Source: Rhodothermales bacterium
GTDB lineage: Bacteria > Bacteroidota > Rhodothermia > Rhodothermales > VXPQ01
Direction of reading: 5' to 3'
NCBI GenBank assembly: GCA_028283985.1
Contig: JANQSQ010000142.1
Coordinates: 1 to 18,981 of the forward strand
Length of the DNA: 18,981 bases
Made by a program: the position numbers and the translations under genes. Position 1 is the first letter of the stretch; the number at the start of each line of letters is the position of its first letter. A model generated the notes under the pieces. That model was not told the DNA's origin and searched no databases. It saw nothing but the letters and a program-made list of their open reading frames with translations. Positions 14,177 through 18,981 of this stretch are shown piece by piece.

Positions 14177-15817
14177 ATGGGTATTCAAGGCTGGACCTGG
14201 GTTACGGTCGGCGTTACTTTTGCCGCCTATTTGTATATCGGCTACCGGAGCCGGGTCATGTCCACCAAAGGCTTCTATGTGGCCGGGCAAGGCGTACCCG
14301 CTATCGCCAACGGGGCTGCAACCGCCGCAGACTGGATGAGCGCAGCCTCGTTTATTTCCATGGCCGGCCTGATCTCGTTCATGGGCTTTGACGGGGCGGT
14401 CTATTTGATGGGATGGACGGGGGGATATGTGTTGCTGGCTCTTCTTCTTGCGCCGTTCCTGCGCAAGTTCGGACAATACACCGTGCCCGATTTCGTCGGC
14501 GTACGGTACTATTCGAAAGCGGCGCGCGTCGTTGCCGCCATCGCCGCCATTTTCGTGTCCTTCACGTATGTCGCCGGACAGATGGCAGGCGTCGGCGTGG
14601 CGTTCGGACGTTTTCTGGAGATCCCGTTCGAACTGGGCGTGGCCATCGGGATGATTGTCGTGGCGTTTTTTGCGGTGCTTGGCGGTATGAAAGGGATCAC
14701 GTATACGCAGGTAGCGCAGTACTGCGTGCTCATTTTTGCCTATACGGTTCCCGCCATTGCCATTGCGCTGCTGCTCACGGGAAATCCGGTGCCCCAGCTC
14801 GCCATGGAAGAGATTCTTCCCAAACTGAACGCCATTCAGCACGATCTGGGACTGTCGAGTTACTCGAATCCGTTCACAGGCCTTTCCAAGCTGAATGTGT
14901 TTGCCATTACGCTCTGCCTGATGGCCGGGACGGCGGGGCTGCCACACGTCATTGTCCGGTTCTATACGGTAAAGAATGTGAAGGCGGCGCGCTGGTCGGC
15001 ATTCTGGGCCCTGCTCTTTATCGGAATCCTCTACACGACGGCTCCTGCGGTGGCCATGTTCGCCAAATACCACATTTTGCAGCAGTTTGCGGAACTGGGA
15101 CCGGCCATCGCTGAGCAGAGTTGGATGCGGAATTGGGCGGCTACCGGGTTGGTGACGATTCCTGAGGGGGGGATACAAACGGCGGAACAACTTCTTGACG
15201 CCATCAATCGTGACATTATTGTCCTCGCAACGCCCGAAATCGCAAGGTTGCCGGCCATTGTCGTTGCCCTGGTGGCGGCAGGCGGACTTGCGGCGGCGCT
15301 ATCCACGGCGTCCGGCCTGTTGCTTGTTATTTCCTCGGCGCTGGCGCACGATATTTACGGGTCGGTCATAAACCCCCGGGCTTCGGAAAAACGCCGCCTT
15401 TTTGTAGGCCGGCTCATGATCTTTCTCGCGGTTATTGTGGCGGGTGTGTTCGGAGTGTATCCGCTGGGGTTCGTGGCCGAGGTAGTGGCCTTTGCCTTTG
15501 GGCTGGCCGCCGCCTCGTTTTTTCCGGTAATTGTACTGGGTATTTTCTGGAAGCGCGCAAACAAGCAGGGCGCCATCGCCGGCATGAGTGTCGGCCTGGT
15601 CTTTACCTTCGTGATGATTGCGCTCATGCGGGCGCAAAACGTGATTCCGGGGATGGACGAGCCAATCCTTGACCACTTTTTTGGTATCGGTGCGCAGGGG
15701 GTCGGCGTGATCGGCATGCTGCTTAATTTTGCGATCACGATAGGGGTCTCTTTGTGCACTCCCGATTCCCCGATTTCCGTCAGGGAACTGGTCGAACGCG
15801 TTCGCTATCCGAATTAG
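14177..15817 (+). CDS. Sodium:solute symporter (SSS family), DUF4212-associated subfamily
   Basis: This 546-residue integral membrane protein has roughly 13 hydrophobic segments. It opens WTWVTVGVTFAAYLYIGYRS, followed by STKGFYVAGQGVPAIANGAA and ADWMSAASFISMAGLI, the helix 1-2 region that carries sodium- and substrate-site residues in this family. Later family landmarks are KFGQYTVPDFVGVRYYSKAA, FAVLGGMKGITYTQVAQYCV and MAGTAGLPHVIVRFYTVKN; the AGTAGLPH motif is typical of acetate/ActP-like and related SSS members. A soluble loop of about 80 residues (near 300-350) is followed by AAGGLAAALSTASGLLLVIS. Its place behind a DUF4212 subunit in a cluster led by acs suggests uptake of acetate or another short carboxylate, but substrate assignment rests on context. 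An intrinsic terminator follows at 15839-15890. Confidence 0.93.
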   Translation: MGIQGWTWVTVGVTFAAYLYIGYRSRVMSTKGFYVAGQGVPAIANGAATAADWMSAASFISMAGLISFMGFDGAVYLMGWTGGYVLLALLLAPFLRKFGQYTVPDFVGVRYYSKAARVVAAIAAIFVSFTYVAGQMAGVGVAFGRFLEIPFELGVAIGMIVVAFFAVLGGMKGITYTQVAQYCVLIFAYTVPAIAIALLLTGNPVPQLAMEEILPKLNAIQHDLGLSSYSNPFTGLSKLNVFAITLCLMAGTAGLPHVIVRFYTVKNVKAARWSAFWALLFIGILYTTAPAVAMFAKYHILQQFAELGPAIAEQSWMRNWAATGLVTIPEGGIQTAEQLLDAINRDIIVLATPEIARLPAIVVALVAAGGLAAALSTASGLLLVISSALAHDIYGSVINPRASEKRRLFVGRLMIFLAVIVAGVFGVYPLGFVAEVVAFAFGLAAASFFPVIVLGIFWKRANKQGAIAGMSVGLVFTFVMIALMRAQNVIPGMDEPILDHFFGIGAQGVGVIGMLLNFAITIGVSLCTPDSPISVRELVERVRYPN

Positions 15818-15838
15818 GGCCTGTTCACACTGTGCAGC

Positions 15839-15890
15839 GGCGCTCTGCGGGGCCTGTTTTCCTGCCAGGCCAGGCGCCCGTTCCTTTTTT
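15839..15890 (+). terminator. Intrinsic terminator of the acs-symporter cluster
   Basis: GGCGC (15839-15843) pairs with GCGCC (15874-15878), and inside it GGCCTG (15851-15856) pairs with CAGGCC (15866-15871) around a 9-base loop. After CGTTCC come six T at 15885-15890. It begins 21 bases past the symporter stop codon and points the right way. The internal loop and six-base gap before the T-run make it imperfect but credible. Confidence 0.65.
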
Positions 15891-15989
15891 CAGAGGCTGT
15901 GAGAAGCACGCTGGCTGCGTCATTCCTCATTATGCGGGGCCGCCACACTACACTGCTTCGTCATTCCTTGTCAGCGCACCCCTCTCAAC

Positions 15990-16016
15990 CTCTGAACTTC
16001 GCGGACTTGTTCAGAG
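15990..16016. terminator. Hairpin at the 3' end of the sugar kinase gene
   Basis: CTCTGAAC (15990-15997) and GTTCAGAG (16009-16016) form a perfect 8-bp stem with an 11-base loop. The kinase stop codon (16011-16013, minus strand) lies within the right arm, so the hairpin forms immediately at the end of that message. There is no U-run on either side. It may be a transcript-end stabiliser, a factor-dependent terminator, or the end of a small mobile remnant between 15818 and 16020. Confidence 0.4.
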
Positions 16017-16943
16017 CACCCTTATGTCATTTGCCATACGCCATGCTCCGATGACGGGCCGGTTCAGTGGCTGCATGCATTCCCATCCGGGTAGGCGCTC
16101 GAGTAGTGCATCAGAAAGACATTTGTGGTAGAAGGGATTATTGGCCAGTCCGCCCAGCAGGGTTATCCGGGGGCGTATGGCCGAACACCGATCGACAAGC
16201 CAGCATACCTGCTCGGTGAGCAGAGCAATATGTTTGCCGACGATCGCTTTGGCTACAGCATCTCCATCGTACGCCCCCTGTATCACGATGCGGGCGAATC
16301 GTTGCAGGGGTGTTTTTTTCTTATACACTATCTCGAAGAGATCTTCCTCGCTCGTTACATCTCCGGATGCCGCGAGAAGGTTGCATAGCGCCGTGTCCGG
16401 TCCGCCGTCGAATGCATGTGCGATGGCGCGCAGGCCGTCAGCCCCGAGAGCATAACCGCTTCCCTCGTCGCCTATGAGGTAGCCCCATCCTCCGGCCCGC
16501 AAGAATTCGCCGGAGTTTGTACGCGCCAGGCATACGGTGCCTGTACCGGAAATCACCATAATTCCGCTCTCGCCTTCGAAGGCGGCTTCCAGGGCGATGA
16601 GGCTGTCGTGCGTGACCTGCAGCGGAATGTCGCGCGCCGATGTCGGGATTTGGTCTCTTAGCCGGGACCGAATGCCCTCATAGAGCAGATCCTGATCCTG
16701 CGCGCGTCCTGCCCCGGCTACGCCGGCGCATACGGACGCAATGGACTCCCCGGGAAGGCGTTCGACAGCCTGCACTATCAGGTCTGCTATTACGTCCGCG
16801 GAATCCTTAAACCCCACACGAGCAGGGTTTCCGCAGGGACCAAACAGGTTGAGGAGTTCTTCCCCCTGTATTTTTGCGGCGACCAACTCTGTTTTGGAGC
16901 CGCCGGCGTCTATGCCTACATATATGCGTGCGTTGGGCGGCAT
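16011..16943 (-). CDS. BadF/BadG-type ATPase, probable N-acetylglucosamine (amino-sugar) kinase
   Basis: The ATG at 16943 gives 310 residues beginning MPPNARIYVGIDAGGSKTEL. A frame extended to 17015 would overlap the upstream gene and adds non-native sequence. The actin-like ATPase fold is evident: phosphate-1 loop GIDAGGSKTEL (10-20), NPARVG (39-44), CAGVAGAGR (72-80), THDSLIALEAAF (111-122, D113 probable catalytic base), phosphate-2 loop ISGTGTVCLA (131-140), GGWGYLIGDEGSGYALG (151-167) and adenosine-site TLLGGLANNP (261-270). GDEGSG together with this length is characteristic of GlcNAc/glucosamine kinases in PF01869. Related family members act on other substrates, so specificity is an inference. 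It starts 4 bases after the stop of the acylase-like gene, pointing to a two-gene operon and perhaps recycling of a sugar released in the envelope. Confidence 0.85.
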   Translation of the reverse strand: MPPNARIYVGIDAGGSKTELVAAKIQGEELLNLFGPCGNPARVGFKDSADVIADLIVQAVERLPGESIASVCAGVAGAGRAQDQDLLYEGIRSRLRDQIPTSARDIPLQVTHDSLIALEAAFEGESGIMVISGTGTVCLARTNSGEFLRAGGWGYLIGDEGSGYALGADGLRAIAHAFDGGPDTALCNLLAASGDVTSEEDLFEIVYKKKTPLQRFARIVIQGAYDGDAVAKAIVGKHIALLTEQVCWLVDRCSAIRPRITLLGGLANNPFYHKCLSDALLERLPGWECMQPLNRPVIGAWRMANDIRVL

Positions 16944-16947
16944 GCCA

Positions 16948-18978
16948 TTACTCGGGAAGAAGTGTGGTGACGTATCGTATGGGTTCCTCTCTTTCCTCGT
17001 GCAGCATATCTGCATGCAGGACAGCGGGCTCGGGTACGCTCTCCGGAACGAAATATTTTCCGAAAGGGCGGTTTACCGGGAATCGTCGGTTCCGGTAGTG
17101 AAAGGCATTCCATGCAGAGGTGGATATCCATGCTTCCCACCGGGCCGGCGCGGGCGGCTCTCTGTCGAATAGCGATGTGCCGTACTGTAACGTGGTTACG
17201 TGGCCGGATCCGGGAATGAGAATCGGTGCGTATCGAGTTGCAGCGGCGTTGCCCCTCTTTGGAACGGATACATTGCCCGCAGACCATACAGGGAAATAAT
17301 ATCTGTGCGGCTGTGCTTTTTCCCATCGCCACCCCTCCGGCCCCGGCCCGAATTGTGCGGCGAGATGCGTTACCGTCCGCTCCATGATCCGGTATTCGAT
17401 TTCATGCGCTTCCGGACCGGACCGTCCGGCAATAGCGCCATCCGGCCATGCTCCCGTACTATCGAAATACAGGGTGGCCCATGTATCCATGATCGTTGCA
17501 GGGATACTGGCTTCATCGAACGTGTATTCCCAGTTTCGCAGGTAGGTCAGTGCGTCGGCAACAAGAGCAGGGGGGATATCTGCTCCGTCAGCCGGGATGC
17601 TATCGATCAGCCGAGGCGTAATGTTTGCCGCCCATGTGCTTCCGAGATCGCGTACCCCGGCCAGACTTTCCATGGGGCCCGGTTCCCTCGTTGCAAGTTG
17701 CGCAAGGCGCTTTGCCGCCATGTCGGACCACAGGTTATTACTTATGGCCGTTACCCCGGCATCCCGGGTAACGAACAAGGGGGTTCCTGTGATGTAGATC
17801 GAGTCGTTTACGGATATGACGAGCCCATCTCCGTCCTGCAGGGCAAACGGTGCATCCGAGCCGGACAATAACCCGAACCATGCTGCCGCGTCGCTTACGG
17901 GTTCCCAGCCCGACCACGTTAAAAACAGACCGGTTGTCGTGCTATCCCGGGCTTCCCGTATATCCCCGGAAAAATCCGCCTCCGGAAGCAGGGAATCCGG
18001 TGCGAGAAAAAGGCCGTCCCGGTCTCGTCGGAAGCGCATGACCACCTCCTGGCCTTCGGCGATTTTCCATTTCTCGTATTCGTATGTGGGCGCCGGGACG
18101 CCATCTGTGGATGGATGCAAGGATACGGTACTTGCAGACAATACCGCCCATGACCGGGCGCTTGTCTGACCGGCGGGCATGAAGGGTGTGCCGATCCAGG
18201 TAGCCCCCATGGCGGTTTCTTCCGGATACGTTATAATTACTTCCTGAAACAGGGGTAACGCAGATGCTCCGTACACATGCCGCTGGGCCAGATGCGTTCC
18301 AAGGCTGTCGGTTATCGTCCAGGCCATACTGCGGTTGAACCCGTGCAGGTGCAGCCAATCCTTCAGCAGACGATTTTCTTCGTGAAGCGTACGCAGCGTC
18401 TCCGGAGCATTCTGCAGTGAATCGGAATGCGGCAACTCTGCGGCAAGCCATGCGAGGAGGCGTTCGATTGCAAGGGGAAACCAGGGCTCCCACAGTTCCG
18501 GTGCGCTGCGAAGCAGGAGAAATTCGTGCAATTGCGCCGTCTGGCGCTGACCGAGTACGGCATTAACCCCTTGCACATAGGCGTCAAGGATGCCCCGGTC
18601 TTCAGGGGATAGCGCTGCATACGCTGCCTTGCTCATCGAGACAAACCGGAGGCGTTTAGTCAATCCGTCGAGTACAAGCAGTTCTTCGCCCAGCCATGCC
18701 GACAGACTGCCCCGGGCGGTCCGTTGCCACAGATTCATGGTCCACGCGTGTTCCTGGGCATGCAGATACCCGAGTCCTGCGTACGCGTCGCGGGCCGACT
18801 GCGCATGGATAGCCGCCGATCCGTTTTCGTAGACGACGATCCGGGTTGTTTCTCCTAATCCCGGTACATATGCTCGCGCGGGGGGGGCAGGCAGCCTGTA
18901 CGACAAATACACTACGACGCCACCGCCGATGACGAGGCACAAGGCAACTGTCGTCGGGATGGCGATCAATTTTCTCAT
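16948..18978 (-). CDS. Penicillin acylase family (Ntn-hydrolase) protein with apparently lost nucleophile
   Basis: The 676-residue protein starts MRKLIAIPTTVALCLVIGGG, a membrane anchor or uncleaved signal (about 5-27), so it should face the periplasm. The alpha-chain part matches the penicillin acylase family: IVVYENGSAAIHAQSARDAY (48-66) and AGLGYLHAQEHAWTMNLWQR (67-86), followed by RGSLSAWLGEELLVLDGLTKRLRF. Active members self-cleave before a Ser in a G-S-N-x-W-x-V motif that becomes the beta-chain nucleophile. The matching place here reads HGFNRSMAWTIT (212-223), with Phe214 where Ser is expected; S217 is three residues further on. The downstream family segment MGATWIGTPFMPAGQT survives, but the usual ANDPHL motif is not visible. 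It is also shorter than the usual 750-850 residues. It may be a non-catalytic binding protein, use S217, or be decaying. The ATG lies 3 bases from the window edge, so a start further upstream is not excluded. Confidence 0.8.
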   Translation of the reverse strand: MRKLIAIPTTVALCLVIGGGVVVYLSYRLPAPPARAYVPGLGETTRIVVYENGSAAIHAQSARDAYAGLGYLHAQEHAWTMNLWQRTARGSLSAWLGEELLVLDGLTKRLRFVSMSKAAYAALSPEDRGILDAYVQGVNAVLGQRQTAQLHEFLLLRSAPELWEPWFPLAIERLLAWLAAELPHSDSLQNAPETLRTLHEENRLLKDWLHLHGFNRSMAWTITDSLGTHLAQRHVYGASALPLFQEVIITYPEETAMGATWIGTPFMPAGQTSARSWAVLSASTVSLHPSTDGVPAPTYEYEKWKIAEGQEVVMRFRRDRDGLFLAPDSLLPEADFSGDIREARDSTTTGLFLTWSGWEPVSDAAAWFGLLSGSDAPFALQDGDGLVISVNDSIYITGTPLFVTRDAGVTAISNNLWSDMAAKRLAQLATREPGPMESLAGVRDLGSTWAANITPRLIDSIPADGADIPPALVADALTYLRNWEYTFDEASIPATIMDTWATLYFDSTGAWPDGAIAGRSGPEAHEIEYRIMERTVTHLAAQFGPGPEGWRWEKAQPHRYYFPVWSAGNVSVPKRGNAAATRYAPILIPGSGHVTTLQYGTSLFDREPPAPARWEAWISTSAWNAFHYRNRRFPVNRPFGKYFVPESVPEPAVLHADMLHEEREEPIRYVTTLLPE

Positions 18979-18981
18979 GGG

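Noticed and set aside
13934..15190. Long open frame of 418 codons on the minus strand
   Set aside because: It is antisense to the DUF4212 and symporter genes, is His/Arg/Gly-rich with no recognisable domain, and the opposite strand carries clear membrane-protein families. It reflects GC-biased codon use.
1..18981. CRISPR array, defence island, prophage or secondary-metabolite cluster
   Set aside because: No regularly spaced direct repeats, no cas, restriction, toxin-antitoxin or phage-like proteins. A lone phosphopantetheinyl transferase does not make a biosynthetic cluster.

Overview
The window is about 19 kb of moderately GC-rich bacterial chromosome. The best guess for the source is a member of the Rhodothermales/Rhodothermota (Bacteroidota-related). 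The clearest clue is the secreted protein at 911-2638, whose C-terminus starts NYPNPFNPVTSISW and ends in a short basic tail, the type IX secretion (T9SS) sorting-domain signature common in that group. Weak or absent Shine-Dalgarno sites, Tat-exported TIM-barrel proteins and a DUF4212/sodium-symporter pair fit the same assignment. This is inference from protein style; there is no rRNA or other marker gene. No tRNA, rRNA, CRISPR array, intact transposase or phage gene was seen.

Layout, left to right. (1) 1-316, minus: the first 105 codons of a GAF-domain sensor protein, cut by the window edge. (2) 467-1084, plus: a short ORF carrying a PKD/Ig-like domain remnant that runs tail-to-tail into 911-2638, minus, the secreted T9SS protein with two tandem copies of a ~185-residue module. 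(3) 2991-6174, minus: xylB (xylulokinase) followed by pckA (ATP-type PEP carboxykinase). Upstream of xylB lies a regularly phased set of GAGTA/TACTC half-sites at 6269-6305 and a segment with strong RNA-fold potential at 6356-6516. (4) 6597-9897, plus: a STAS-domain protein with an unassigned C-terminal half, an Sfp-type phosphopantetheinyl transferase, and a fused PabB-PabC protein for p-aminobenzoate synthesis. (5) 9911-10015: a compact nested inverted repeat just ahead of acs. (6) 10080-15817, plus: a tight five-gene cluster of acs, two Tat-exported TIM-barrel isomerase-like proteins, a DUF4212 symporter small subunit and a sodium:solute symporter, closed by a good intrinsic terminator at 15839-15890. 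(7) 16011-18978, minus: a BadF/NagK-type sugar kinase 4 nt downstream of a penicillin-acylase-family protein whose nucleophile position appears to be Phe, not Ser.

How the genes fit together. Most of the window is central carbon handling. xylB feeds xylulose into the pentose phosphate pathway and pckA opens gluconeogenesis. The acs cluster looks like uptake (sodium symporter plus small subunit) and activation of a small carboxylate such as acetate, with two exported sugar-isomerase-fold proteins added. The minus-strand pair at the right end suggests amino-sugar phosphorylation linked to an envelope-anchored hydrolase relative. The observations most worth following are the nested inverted repeat before acs, the phased operator before xylB, the exported isomerase/symporter/acs cluster, and the apparent loss of the acylase nucleophile. 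None of these amounts to a proven new system.
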